From NCBI GenBank assembly GCA_040544425.1, contig JBEONO010000002.1, positions 1-64,000 on the forward strand: a DNA stretch of 64,000 nucleotides. Reading direction: 5' to 3'. This document shows positions 7,694 to 16,220 of the stretch, piece after piece. Both the position numbers and the translations under genes were made by a program. Source of the stretch: Solimicrobium sp040544425. Its GTDB lineage: Bacteria; Pseudomonadota; Gammaproteobacteria; Burkholderiales; Burkholderiaceae_D. Position 1 is the first letter of the stretch. Every line of letters begins with the position of its first letter. The notes under the pieces are model-generated. The model was given only the letters and a program-made list of their open reading frames with translations. It did not search any database and was not told the origin of the DNA.

Positions 7694-8425
7694 TTAGAAC
7701 GAATAGCCAACCGCAACGACAAAGGCGCTGGGGTTGAAGTGGATATTGGTTTTGCGTTCAATGCCCGATGTATTCGATACGTAATTACTGTTGACTCTGG
7801 CCAGGGAATACGACCCGTATACATTCCAGTTGCGATCGATTTTGTAGGCAATGCCCACGGTGGCGGCCGGGCCCAATGAACGCGACAGGCTGATGCTGGT
7901 CGGGCCACCATTGGCGGCATCGCCAGCCGGTGTCGAATTGCGGTCGTAGAACTTGGTGTAGTTCACACCCAGACCAACATACGGACGCCAGGTCGAGCCT
8001 TCGTCAAAAAACGAGTATTCGGCCAGCACGGAAGGTGAAAGCCACTTGGCGGTGGCCACTTCCTGACCATTGAAAGGCACCGATCCGACTGTAGCCGGTC
8101 CCTTGCCGATGGTCTTGGCTTTGGGTGGCAAGCCGCCGGTCAGCTCGACACTCCAGTGGTCGCTCAGGCGGCGCACGTAGCCGAAGTAGACAGTGGCCAC
8201 GTCATTGACTTTCAGATTGATGCCGGGCGGTGTATACGGGCCGCTGATGTCGGCTGCCGATGCGTCGTAATGCACAAAGTAACCACCGAGGCGCGCCGAG
8301 TTTTTCAGGATCTCGCCGCTTGCCGTATCGTCAGCCAGTGCGCCGACTGAAACGCAGCACAGACTGGCTGCAGCGAGCGCAACTGCCAGGATGGATTGGG
8401 TATTTTTTTCGTTTCGCGTAGTCAT
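7694..8425 (-). CDS. OmpW-family outer-membrane protein
   Basis: This 243-residue protein has a Sec signal peptide (cleavage after about A-L-A, residue 31) and then the OmpW pattern: alternating aromatic strands, G-Y-V-R-R-L-S-D-H-W-S-V-E-L-T-G-G, W-R-P-Y-V-G-L-G-V-N-Y-T-K-F and a C-terminal V-G-Y-S-F ending in Phe, the BAM recognition signal. OmpW forms an eight-stranded barrel with a hydrophobic channel for small non-polar molecules. It is 13 bases downstream of the lipase lipoprotein gene and clearly co-transcribed, so it may help take up products of that hydrolase; that link is inference. Confidence 0.92.
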   Translation of the reverse strand: MTTRNEKNTQSILAVALAAASLCCVSVGALADDTASGEILKNSARLGGYFVHYDASAADISGPYTPPGINLKVNDVATVYFGYVRRLSDHWSVELTGGLPPKAKTIGKGPATVGSVPFNGQEVATAKWLSPSVLAEYSFFDEGSTWRPYVGLGVNYTKFYDRNSTPAGDAANGGPTSISLSRSLGPAATVGIAYKIDRNWNVYGSYSLARVNSNYVSNTSGIERKTNIHFNPSAFVVAVGYSF

Positions 8426-8438
8426 GTCAGGTCCCCGG

Positions 8439-10205
8439 TTAGAAATGAGCGAAGAAGGCTTGCGCTGCTACTTCGCAAGAACTTTGTGTGAGCGGGAAAT
8501 GGTAGTACGCGATGATTGCCTGACCGACGTCGGTTGCCATCACGGTCGGCGAGGTCACGCCTTGCGCCAGATAGGTGGCAACAGCCTGCGAAGCAACGCT
8601 GGCATAACCGAGCACAGACACGCCCTGCGGTGAGTTCGGCACGCCCGGCGCAGAAAAGAAAGCGCTGAACGCCGGATAACTCGCCACCGCAATCTGCACA
8701 TCAGCGGCGATTTTGGCAGGAGCGGCAGTCGGTTCGGATGCCAGTACACCAGCTGCGATCGTGCCGATGATGGTGGTGACCTGACCGGCATTGGCAACGT
8801 TGCCGTTGGAGGTTGGGTCAATATCGACAACGGTCACCTGACCAGTTACCACCTGCTGCGCCCACAGTGCTTTCATCGCCAGGGTATTGATCTGATAGAA
8901 CACTTCCGGATCGTTCATGCCGCCGCACATCAGAATCGGCGCTTTGGGAGTCCAGCCGCGCAAATCATTTTTCTTCAAGGCCTGACGCATTGGTGATTGC
9001 GGGTTGGCGGCCGGCATCAGATCCGTCACTGAGGGAATCAGGCCATCCGGATTCACTGCCGCATCGAGTGCATAGCTCACACGCAGTTTGTTGGTGAACA
9101 GGTAAGGATTGCCGAAACCCAGTGCCCCGATCGGATTGGTGGCTGAGTTCGGTGCTGCCATGGCCGCGTCCAGCGCCGGAATACCGGTACCTGGCTCTGT
9201 TCCCTGACCTGGTGTGGTGCTGTTGAAGATGGCAAATTCGGGCAGCTTGCCTGAACTGTAGAGCTGATCAAAGCTGTACTGACCGGGAATCAGGGTGTCG
9301 ATGCCGGTCGCGTAGGTGGAGCTGTACACGTCAGTCAAGGAGCTGTAGAGATTTCCGTAAGCATGCTGATAGCTGTTGACGATCATCGGATAATAAATCG
9401 TTCCGCCCAGACCAGGGGTGCTGTAGGCAATGGCCGCGTCACCAAATGCCAGCATGGCGTAAGGACCAGACATTGGCGCTACGGCAGTGACTGTCATCCC
9501 GGCGGCTTCCATGGCGCGATGGGTTGCCATTGCTACGTGCCCGCCTTGCGAGTAACCGGTAATGAATAATTTACCGTTATCCGACACACCGGCAGGCAGG
9601 CCACCGGTAATCGCGCTGCGCGCGGCCTTCAGGGAATTGATCACGTCCTGCGACTGTTGCGCAGCATTCAAATACGGATGGTAAGGCAATGGCGACGTAT
9701 CGTACCCGGCGTAGTTCGAAGCAACCACGATATACCCGTGTGCAGCAAAAAAGGCCGCGATCATGGCGCTTTCCTGCCAGGCTTCATTGGTTTGGTCGGT
9801 AATATTGGCGATGTTATACGCCTTGGTGGATGCCGTTCCGTGGGTATAGACCAGGATCGGGCGCGCGCCGGTGCAACCTGCCCCGCCGGTCGGCGCCATT
9901 ATTGCGCCTGAAGCGGTCGTTTGCTCAGACTGCGCACCGACCGTCTGGTATTGGAAATAATGGAAATCAACGCCGCAGGTCGGCGCGCCCGCAATCGCCA
10001 GCAATTGCTGACCTTGCGCGGTCGCCCCTAACTGGGCAGTCAAATCTGTTTTATTTAATGAAGCGATGCGGATCGGTGGGGAATTGATTAAAGTGCCTGC
10101 CGCCGTACTGGTATTGACGGTACCGCCAGAAGTGCCGCCGCTGCCACATGCCGAGAGTACGGCAATGCTGAGCGCGGCCAGTCCTGTTGCATAGGGAATG
10201 CGCAT
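8439..10205 (-). CDS. Secreted alpha/beta-hydrolase lipoprotein, lipase-like
   Basis: This 588-residue protein starts at ATG 10205 after an AAGGAGAC ribosome-binding site. A lipobox (L-S-A-C-G) around residue 19 and a Gly/Ser/Thr linker predict a lipoprotein. The alpha/beta-hydrolase fold is marked by V-Y-T-H-G-T (oxyanion turn), G-Y-S-Q-G-G-H (nucleophile elbow) and a candidate Asp in D-G-L-I-P-S-V-T-D. Paired cysteines near the start of the catalytic domain and near the C-terminus could form disulfides. It resembles bacterial secretory lipases acting on esters. Its stop is 13 bases before ompW. Confidence 0.85.
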   Translation of the reverse strand: MRIPYATGLAALSIAVLSACGSGGTSGGTVNTSTAAGTLINSPPIRIASLNKTDLTAQLGATAQGQQLLAIAGAPTCGVDFHYFQYQTVGAQSEQTTASGAIMAPTGGAGCTGARPILVYTHGTASTKAYNIANITDQTNEAWQESAMIAAFFAAHGYIVVASNYAGYDTSPLPYHPYLNAAQQSQDVINSLKAARSAITGGLPAGVSDNGKLFITGYSQGGHVAMATHRAMEAAGMTVTAVAPMSGPYAMLAFGDAAIAYSTPGLGGTIYYPMIVNSYQHAYGNLYSSLTDVYSSTYATGIDTLIPGQYSFDQLYSSGKLPEFAIFNSTTPGQGTEPGTGIPALDAAMAAPNSATNPIGALGFGNPYLFTNKLRVSYALDAAVNPDGLIPSVTDLMPAANPQSPMRQALKKNDLRGWTPKAPILMCGGMNDPEVFYQINTLAMKALWAQQVVTGQVTVVDIDPTSNGNVANAGQVTTIIGTIAAGVLASEPTAAPAKIAADVQIAVASYPAFSAFFSAPGVPNSPQGVSVLGYASVASQAVATYLAQGVTSPTVMATDVGQAIIAYYHFPLTQSSCEVAAQAFFAHF

Positions 10206-10491
10206 GATTGTCTCCTTGATTATTTTAGTTCTGAAATTCTGTGTCTGGGCGTACGTGCCTGATGACATCGCTTGCGCATTGTAGCCAACATTCGTTCAAG
10301 TTGCCAATGATCTGTGCGCACCGGTCCTTGCTGATCGGATAGTGCAGTGCACCAAATTCAACACGGCGCTGATAAACAGTCCCTGCACAAAAATACCCTG
10401 TTTAGGGTATAGCCAAGTCCGACCATTCCCATTACCATCCACGACTGGTTCTCCGAAAACACTGTCCGATCAGCCCAGGCAACAAGTCACC
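10206..10491. other. Divergent intergenic region, lipase versus DUF898 genes
   Basis: This 286-base gap must contain the promoters of two divergent units. I see a short ACCCTGTTTAGGGT palindrome near 10397 but no convincing paired promoter boxes, terminator or small gene. Confidence 0.4.
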
Positions 10492-11664
10492 ATGACAATA
10501 TCAAACCAGTTGCCGTCGGCAGAGCCGGACCTTCTACCCGAATCCGCCGCGGCCATCAGTCCCCCGACCACACATACGATCAGCTTTACCGGCAGCGGCA
10601 GCGAATATTTCCGGATCTGGATCGTCAATTTATGCCTGACCATGGCGACCCTCGGAATTTATTCAGCCTGGGCTAAAGTACGTCGACTGCAATACTTTGA
10701 CCGCAACACGCAGCTGGATGGCGCCAGCTTTAATTTTCATGGCAGACCACTGGCGATCCTCAAAGGTCGGCTGATCGCCCTGGTACTGCTGATCTGTTAT
10801 CACTATGCATTTGGATTTTCCAAACTGTTCGGCATGACCGTGATCACCATCCTGTTTTTAGCCCTGCCCGCCATGTTGCGCAGTGCGCTGCGCTTTCGCC
10901 TGAAAAATACCAGCTATCGTGGCGTACGATTTGATTTTGCTGGCGATCTGATTGGCGCCTACACCTGCTTCGCCCCGCTGCTGGCCGTATTGCTGATGCC
11001 GGCCATCCTGGTAGGCGTGTTCCCCGGCAGGCCGATTTTGCTGGTGGTTGTCTGCGTTGGCTTGTATCTGTCCTGGCCGGTTATTCATGCCATGATCAAG
11101 CGGTATCAGCACACCGGCCTCGAATATGGCGATCAAAAAACGACTTATCGCGCCTCAAATTTTTCATTGATCAAACCTTACGCTCTGGCCTTCCTGGCTG
11201 GTATCGGCGTCGTAATTGTCATCAGCATACTTTCCGGTTTATTTTTTGCAGGCGTCGCCGCCGCGACACAGGCCGGTGCCGCAGCGGATTCTTGGACCTA
11301 TGGCGTAGGCATCCTGATCGGTGTGCTGTATGTTTATGCCGCGTTTCTGATTTCCGGGCCATTTCTGCAAATCAGAATCTGGAATCTGGTGTGGAATAAC
11401 ACCAGCTTTCCGGGATTTACCATCCAGTCCACGCTGAAATTCTGGCCCTTCCTGGAACTGCAAACAGTCAATATCGTTCTGACGCTGCTGACGCTGGGCC
11501 TGTATCGCCCCTTCGCGGTGGTGCGCATCTATCGGTATCGGATGCAGCACATGACGGTTACCGGTGACGGGTTTGCGCAGATCGGCCAGGGACAGCATTC
11601 GCAATACAGTGCTGCCAGCGGTGACAGCTCAGCCGATTTTCTTGACATCGATCTTTCCTTCTAG
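10492..11664 (+). CDS. DUF898 (YjgN-type) multi-pass membrane protein
   Basis: This 390-residue inner-membrane protein has about six to eight hydrophobic helices. It carries the DUF898 hallmarks twice, as an internal duplication: F-x-I-W-I-V-N-L-C-L-T-x-x-T-L-G-I-Y-S-A-W-A-K-V-R near residue 42, and L-x-x-V-N-I-V-L-T-L-L-T-L-G-L-Y-R-P-F-A-V-V-R near 325. The family function is unknown. The start at 10492 (M-T-I-S-N-Q) is chosen because the upstream in-frame stretch is not protein-like. It ends 7 bases before the M48 protease gene, a gene pair seen repeatedly in betaproteobacteria, which suggests a joint envelope role. Confidence 0.88.
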   Translation: MTISNQLPSAEPDLLPESAAAISPPTTHTISFTGSGSEYFRIWIVNLCLTMATLGIYSAWAKVRRLQYFDRNTQLDGASFNFHGRPLAILKGRLIALVLLICYHYAFGFSKLFGMTVITILFLALPAMLRSALRFRLKNTSYRGVRFDFAGDLIGAYTCFAPLLAVLLMPAILVGVFPGRPILLVVVCVGLYLSWPVIHAMIKRYQHTGLEYGDQKTTYRASNFSLIKPYALAFLAGIGVVIVISILSGLFFAGVAAATQAGAAADSWTYGVGILIGVLYVYAAFLISGPFLQIRIWNLVWNNTSFPGFTIQSTLKFWPFLELQTVNIVLTLLTLGLYRPFAVVRIYRYRMQHMTVTGDGFAQIGQGQHSQYSAASGDSSADFLDIDLSF

Positions 11665-11671
11665 GCCTTTC

Positions 11672-12742
11672 ATGATTTCAGCTCTTTACTTTGACGGCAT
11701 TGATGCCACCGCCCACCCCGTGCAGCTTGGCATCAAGGAACAGGCCATCCATATTCTGGGGCAAAGCATTGATCTGCTGTTTCCAATCAAGCAGGTGCAT
11801 TTCAATGAGCCGTTCCGGCACGCCAGCGCCCTGATCGAACTGGGCAACGGCGCGCAATGTGAAGTCGCCGGCATGGAAGACCGACTGGTGCTGCAACAGG
11901 CGCTGGATTACCAGCCATCACTGGTAGTGCGCTGGCAGGCCAGGTGGCCGGCCTCACTCGCTGCCATCGTGATCATGATTGCCCTGCTGTTTTGTGCCTA
12001 TTATTGGGGAATTCCAAAGCTGACCTCCGCCATTGTGGATCGCATGCCGATCTCACTCGATGCGCAAATCGGCGCGCAAATGCTACCCGTGCTGGATAGA
12101 ACTTTATTCACGGAGAGTCGTCTCTCCGATGAACGCCAGGCACAGGCGCGCGCCATCCTGAAAAAAATCAAAGAACCGAAGATGGATGTGCGCCTGATAT
12201 TTCGCGCATCAAAACCCCTGGGTGCGAATGCCATTGCCCTGCCCGGCGGCGTGATTGTCGTCACCGATCAAATGATCATCGACCTGACAGAAGAAACCGG
12301 TGATCTGAGCGGTGTAGCGGCCAACCAGCTGGCCGGCGTGCTCGCGCATGAAATCGGGCATATCGAACACCGCCATACCTTGCGCGCCCTGTTAGGCAAC
12401 TCGGCAGTCGGCGCCGTCACCGCCAGCCTGTTCGGTGACTTCAGCACGGTGGTCGCAACGGTTCCGGCCGTCCTGGTCGGCAGCGCCTATTCACGCAACA
12501 TGGAAAGTGAAGCTGACAGCTATGCCATAGACCTGCTCAGACAGCGCGGGATTTCGCCTGACAACATGGCCGACGTCTTTGAATTGTTGCGCGAAAAATC
12601 GGCAGTGAAAGATCTTGCGAAGGTCCCGGCATGGATGCGGCAAATGACTGACTTTGCTGCCAGTCATCCCTCGGATGCCGCGCGTATCCAACGTTTCAGG
12701 GCCGCCGGGGCTGACATGAAAACTGGCCAGCGTGGCAGGTAG
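11672..12742 (+). CDS. M48-family membrane-linked zinc metalloprotease
   Basis: This 356-residue protein starts at ATG 11672. Residues 1-80 form a small N-terminal domain, then one transmembrane helix (about 92-112, A-A-I-V-I-M-I-A-L-L-F-C-A-Y-Y-W-G) and a peptidase domain. The zinc site is H-E-I-G-H (about residue 227), with the third ligand in E-S-E-A-D (about 275). It also has A-L-P-G-G-V-I-V-V-T-D, typical of the M48 BepA/HtpX-like group. It probably degrades or assembles envelope proteins. It follows the DUF898 gene by 7 bases. There is no TPR domain, unlike BepA. Confidence 0.92.
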   Translation: MISALYFDGIDATAHPVQLGIKEQAIHILGQSIDLLFPIKQVHFNEPFRHASALIELGNGAQCEVAGMEDRLVLQQALDYQPSLVVRWQARWPASLAAIVIMIALLFCAYYWGIPKLTSAIVDRMPISLDAQIGAQMLPVLDRTLFTESRLSDERQAQARAILKKIKEPKMDVRLIFRASKPLGANAIALPGGVIVVTDQMIIDLTEETGDLSGVAANQLAGVLAHEIGHIEHRHTLRALLGNSAVGAVTASLFGDFSTVVATVPAVLVGSAYSRNMESEADSYAIDLLRQRGISPDNMADVFELLREKSAVKDLAKVPAWMRQMTDFAASHPSDAARIQRFRAAGADMKTGQRGR

Positions 12743-12795
12743 ACGAACCGCAGATTCTATCGAACCGGGGTCTGGCAAGAACAGTCTGTCACGAC

Positions 12796-13980
12796 TCAGG
12801 ACAGGTTTTTGACGATCCGTTGCGAGGTAAATCCAACCCCTGCGACAAATCTCATCAGCGGCCCGAAGCTTGGAATTGATATGCCACCAACAAAATACAG
12901 GCCAGGCACGGATGACTCAAAATGCGCGGACAACTGCGGACAATTGTCAACGAGTGACAGTTGATCAATGATGTCATTACTCAGAAATGAGATGCGGGAC
13001 ACATCATGCATATACCCTGTTGCAGCAATCACGTGGTGTGCAGAAATTTGTTTTTGCTGACCCAATGAATCTGCAATGGTCAAGGTCACGCGATCGGCCT
13101 CGGCCGTTGCCTTCAAAACCTGCCAACCCAAAAGTTGCGGCACCGCCGCAAAACGGCTTGCCATGTCGCGTCCACTCGCTTTGCGTTGTGGCTTTTTGCT
13201 TGCGATAAAAATTCTTGCGCGCTCAGCGAGTTTTCTTGCGAACCAGGACGAATCGGACCAGTGCAGTCCCTGCCAGTCAATCCCGACATCGACCAAAATT
13301 GCCCGAATGTTTTGAATGAACGTGCGATTCGTCACATACATCGGAACATAATTGATTGACGCACTCCTGACCAGCAAATGAACACGTGCCTGATTTTCAT
13401 GCAGCAAAGTTGCCAGATCCATTGCCGATGGTCCTCCACCTACCACGATGACGTCCTGGCCACTGAAACGAGTCATATCACAATGGTCTCCGCTGTGCGT
13501 GCAATGTTGGGACGACAGATGACGCAGTGGCTCCGGAATAAAACGATGATCATCATGACCGGTAGCAATCACCAACTTTTTGGACAGGAAGGACTCGCCA
13601 TCATCCATCGTCAATTCGAATTCCTGACCATGCTGCCTGATTGCAGCCACGCGTTTATTTTCAACCACCGGGACGAATTGACGTTCGAAAGCGAGGCAAT
13701 ATGACACGAAGGTTTTGATAGGTATCGGGAAATTCAAGTCTTCGTAGGGAATACCGTGTTCCCTGCAATACCGACGCAGTGTAAAAACGTTGCCGGGTGA
13801 TGACAGGTTGGAGTGAATTCCTGCCGATTTCAATACCATCCCATTTGGCATATTGCCTGTCCAACTTTGCATTGAGGTACCGAAGATCCGGAAGTTTGCC
13901 TTGCGTTGAAACAGATGAGAGCCAATTGACAGTCCATATGGACCGGCGCCGATTACCGTGATATCCGTTACATCTGCCAT
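12796..13980 (-). CDS. FAD-dependent monooxygenase/oxidoreductase
   Basis: This is a 394-residue flavoprotein. G-A-G-P-Y-G-L-S near residue 11 is the FAD-binding Rossmann motif, G-G-G-P-S-A-M-D near 177 is the NADPH-binding motif, and I-A-A-T-G-Y near 325 is the A-T-G linker. This order is typical of N-hydroxylating and Baeyer-Villiger-like class B monooxygenases and of related lysine/ornithine N-monooxygenase relatives. The substrate cannot be inferred. An AGGGCAGGG ribosome-binding site precedes the ATG at 13980. It converges with the M48 gene and stands alone on the minus strand. Confidence 0.85.
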   Translation of the reverse strand: MADVTDITVIGAGPYGLSIGSHLFQRKANFRIFGTSMQSWTGNMPNGMVLKSAGIHSNLSSPGNVFTLRRYCREHGIPYEDLNFPIPIKTFVSYCLAFERQFVPVVENKRVAAIRQHGQEFELTMDDGESFLSKKLVIATGHDDHRFIPEPLRHLSSQHCTHSGDHCDMTRFSGQDVIVVGGGPSAMDLATLLHENQARVHLLVRSASINYVPMYVTNRTFIQNIRAILVDVGIDWQGLHWSDSSWFARKLAERARIFIASKKPQRKASGRDMASRFAAVPQLLGWQVLKATAEADRVTLTIADSLGQQKQISAHHVIAATGYMHDVSRISFLSNDIIDQLSLVDNCPQLSAHFESSVPGLYFVGGISIPSFGPLMRFVAGVGFTSQRIVKNLS

Positions 13981-14173
13981 TCCCTGCCCTTATTGGTCTG
14001 AACTATGATTGCCTCGGATGATATAGCAATTAGGCGGTCTTGGCGCCAATAATCTGCATGGTTTCACTTTGTATCAGTCGCGGTGTTTGCTATTTTCAAA
14101 TAGCGTCGCAGGAGATAGAGCGTGCCGCACCGGACAGCCCCGGAAATGAGCCCCCCCAATTCAGCACCCCATT

Positions 14174-14794
14174 TCAACGCTCGTTGAAGCTTGCAAGTTC
14201 ATAGTCCCATTTACTGTCTTCATTGACTGACTTAATTGTCAAGTTTATTGAGGGGGCATACCAGCGTGTTGACTTTTTTGTGCCATGCATAAATATAATC
14301 CCCGCATCCCACTTATCGATGCATTCAATCCGAAACGCATCGAATTTTCCAGCTACCACCTGGACCGACTCATAGGTAGTGACTTCGCAACTTAAATCAC
14401 CAGACCATTTTCTAAAGGTTCCCTCCTGGCCGTGATATTTTCCCGACCATTTTTTACCAACAAACAGGGGAAAGGCGGTGTCCGGGTAAAACGGCGTAAA
14501 CTTGGCCACGATTTCATGTTTTCCATTCAAAGTCATGACCGGATTTCCGTTTTCGGCGGTGACATACATCGTGTTGTCACCGCACTTACTAACAATCAAT
14601 CCTTCAGCGTTGATTTCCGTAACTTTCCATCGTTGACATTTCAGTAAAAAAGCGCCGTCGACAAAAGAAAATTCCGATCCCAATTTAGCTGACGGATATC
14701 CTTGCACAATTGGCGGCTGCGTGTCCGACATCGCAGAGTGGGACATGCCGATGGCAAGAATCAGGATAATCATCGAACGATAAAAAAGTATCAC
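14174..14794 (-). CDS. Hypothetical secreted protein, 206 aa
   Basis: I do not recognise the family. A perfect GGAGGAG ribosome-binding site seven bases upstream fixes the start as a GTG at 14794. The N-terminus is a signal peptide (hydrophobic residues 2-20, cleavage near S-H-S-A-M-S). The mature part has three Cys (two in the S-K-C-G-D and L-S-C-E-V contexts) that could form disulfides, and a G-K-K-W-S-G-K-Y core followed by a W-S-G-D-L-S-C-E-V-x-x-Y-E-S-V strand pattern that looks like a periplasmic beta-barrel or lipocalin-like fold. It is followed on the minus strand by a 190-base gap before the monooxygenase. Confidence 0.75.
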   Translation of the reverse strand: MILFYRSMIILILAIGMSHSAMSDTQPPIVQGYPSAKLGSEFSFVDGAFLLKCQRWKVTEINAEGLIVSKCGDNTMYVTAENGNPVMTLNGKHEIVAKFTPFYPDTAFPLFVGKKWSGKYHGQEGTFRKWSGDLSCEVTTYESVQVVAGKFDAFRIECIDKWDAGIIFMHGTKKSTRWYAPSINLTIKSVNEDSKWDYELASFNER

Positions 14795-14846
14795 AAAAAA
14801 TCTCCTCCAAATCGGGACAGCGTTTAGTTACTCGATCCACTTTTTT

Positions 14847-15299
14847 CTATATTCCGGATTGATTTTTATTCCGGACGTCTAAGGTAAAGTAGGTTGCCTT
14901 GACAATCGTATTGACCCTGCCTTTGTTATCTTTGACTTCAATCTCCTTCACGATTTTGAATTTACCGTGTTTTTTGGTCTCATTGTCAATGTCTTCCCAC
15001 TCCGAGTCTGACACTGTCAATTCGACGAGCAAATCACTGTTAGCTGGTGCAAGAAAGCGAATCGTCATTTCGCCAATCACCGGGACGATTTCGTGCGTGC
15101 CAAATTTGTTGATGCACATAATCCCAAACGGACATTCAGCCAGGGAGAAGATCGCTCCAGCGTAGATTCCGCCAAGATGATTTCGATTGCCGTCCTGTCG
15201 CATGACAATTTTGAGGACATTGGCGGTTTGCTCAACTACCGTCAGACCCATGTGCTTGAGTGTGTCACTGCGCTCTATTAAATGTTCCGCATTGCCCAT
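14847..15299 (-). CDS. Hotdog-fold thioesterase-like protein (DUF4442/PaaI-like)
   Basis: This is a 150-residue protein. The pattern N-H-L-G-G-I-Y-A-G-A-I-F-S-L-A-E near residue 38 is the central helix of hotdog-fold thioesterases of the DUF4442/YiiD group. It is followed by the paired strands I-G-E-M-T-I-R-F-L-A-P-A and the C-terminal K-A-T-Y-F-T-L-D. Such proteins hydrolyse acyl-CoA or acyl-ACP thioesters; the substrate is unknown. A GAAGGGAT ribosome-binding site supports ATG 15299. It is cytoplasmic and lies 50 bases before the secreted hypothetical gene on the same strand. Confidence 0.8.
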   Translation of the reverse strand: MGNAEHLIERSDTLKHMGLTVVEQTANVLKIVMRQDGNRNHLGGIYAGAIFSLAECPFGIMCINKFGTHEIVPVIGEMTIRFLAPANSDLLVELTVSDSEWEDIDNETKKHGKFKIVKEIEVKDNKGRVNTIVKATYFTLDVRNKNQSGI

Positions 15300-15331
15300 A
15301 ATTGGTATCCCTTCATTATCGCGTGTCAGGT

Positions 15332-16114
15332 CTAGTCCAGGTACTTCTGAAACAGTGCCTCAAGTACGCCAGTCTGGCTGAGCGTTACAAGCGCCGCTCT
15401 CAGCTTTTTTGCCGTATCGGGATTCATCTTCTTCGAGGTAACCATGAAGAAATTTTCTTTCAGCATGACCGTCGGAAGCACCCGGATTTTGTCCGTCAAC
15501 CCTGCATCATGAATTTCGGCCTTCATCCCCGGAGAACGATGGCAGTAAAAACGGCCGCGCCTGAGCAGCAATTTTCCCAGATTGGACCTTGAGGAATAAG
15601 CACCGTCGTCAACTTGCAGACCACCGACCTGATGAAGACGCTCCACAATACCAAAACCGTGGATCGCGAGAATGATGCCGTCATCACCGAGTTTGCGAAT
15701 GTCCTCCCAGTTTGCAACCATGACCGGGTCATCGGCACGCACCGCCAGCACGTAATTTACCGAAAAAATCGGGGGATCAATGAAGTCGAACTTGGCCAAC
15801 CGATCTGTACTACGTGCTGAGCCACAAATTACATCAATTGATCCGGCAAGCATACCCGCCTCAAGTCGCGGGCGTGGCAACCAGGACTGGTCTCCCACGA
15901 ATCTGACGCCAGGATCAATATGCTCAATTGCACGCATTATATCGACGCAAATGCCGCCGATGGCAAGCTGTCCGTCCCTGGATAGTGCCATAAACTTGGG
16001 AGCCGAGGATTGCTGCGCTGCAGTACGGATCTCATCAACCGCACAGGCCGACATCGAAAAAAACAGCAACAGTGTACCGACCACAGACTGGGTCAGTTTC
16101 ACGATGTTCATCAT
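15332..16114 (-). CDS. Periplasmic solute-binding protein, amino-acid type (family 3)
   Basis: This 260-residue protein starts at ATG 16114 (M-M-N-I-V-K) with a signal peptide ending near S-A-C-A-V-D. It has the SBP_bac_3 fold signs: G-G-I-C-V-D-I-M-R-A-I near residue 55, G-S-I-D-V-I-C-G-S-A-R-S-T-D-R, then F-D-F-I-D-P-P and the hinge-region V-N-Y-V-L-A-V-R. There is no ABC permease or ATPase next to it. Orphan proteins of this type in betaproteobacteria often feed sensors or lie apart from their transporter. It lies just downstream of the large GGDEF-EAL gene on the same strand. Confidence 0.8.
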   Translation of the reverse strand: MMNIVKLTQSVVGTLLLFFSMSACAVDEIRTAAQQSSAPKFMALSRDGQLAIGGICVDIMRAIEHIDPGVRFVGDQSWLPRPRLEAGMLAGSIDVICGSARSTDRLAKFDFIDPPIFSVNYVLAVRADDPVMVANWEDIRKLGDDGIILAIHGFGIVERLHQVGGLQVDDGAYSSRSNLGKLLLRRGRFYCHRSPGMKAEIHDAGLTDKIRVLPTVMLKENFFMVTSKKMNPDTAKKLRAALVTLSQTGVLEALFQKYLD

Positions 16115-16220
16115 GCTGGATGACACACTGCTTTCATCATTCACCTTCACCATAAATACAGTTGCAAAGATCGCGCCGGATGTTGACCGCAAGCTGTTTC
16201 ACGCAGCATTGAGTACGTCA

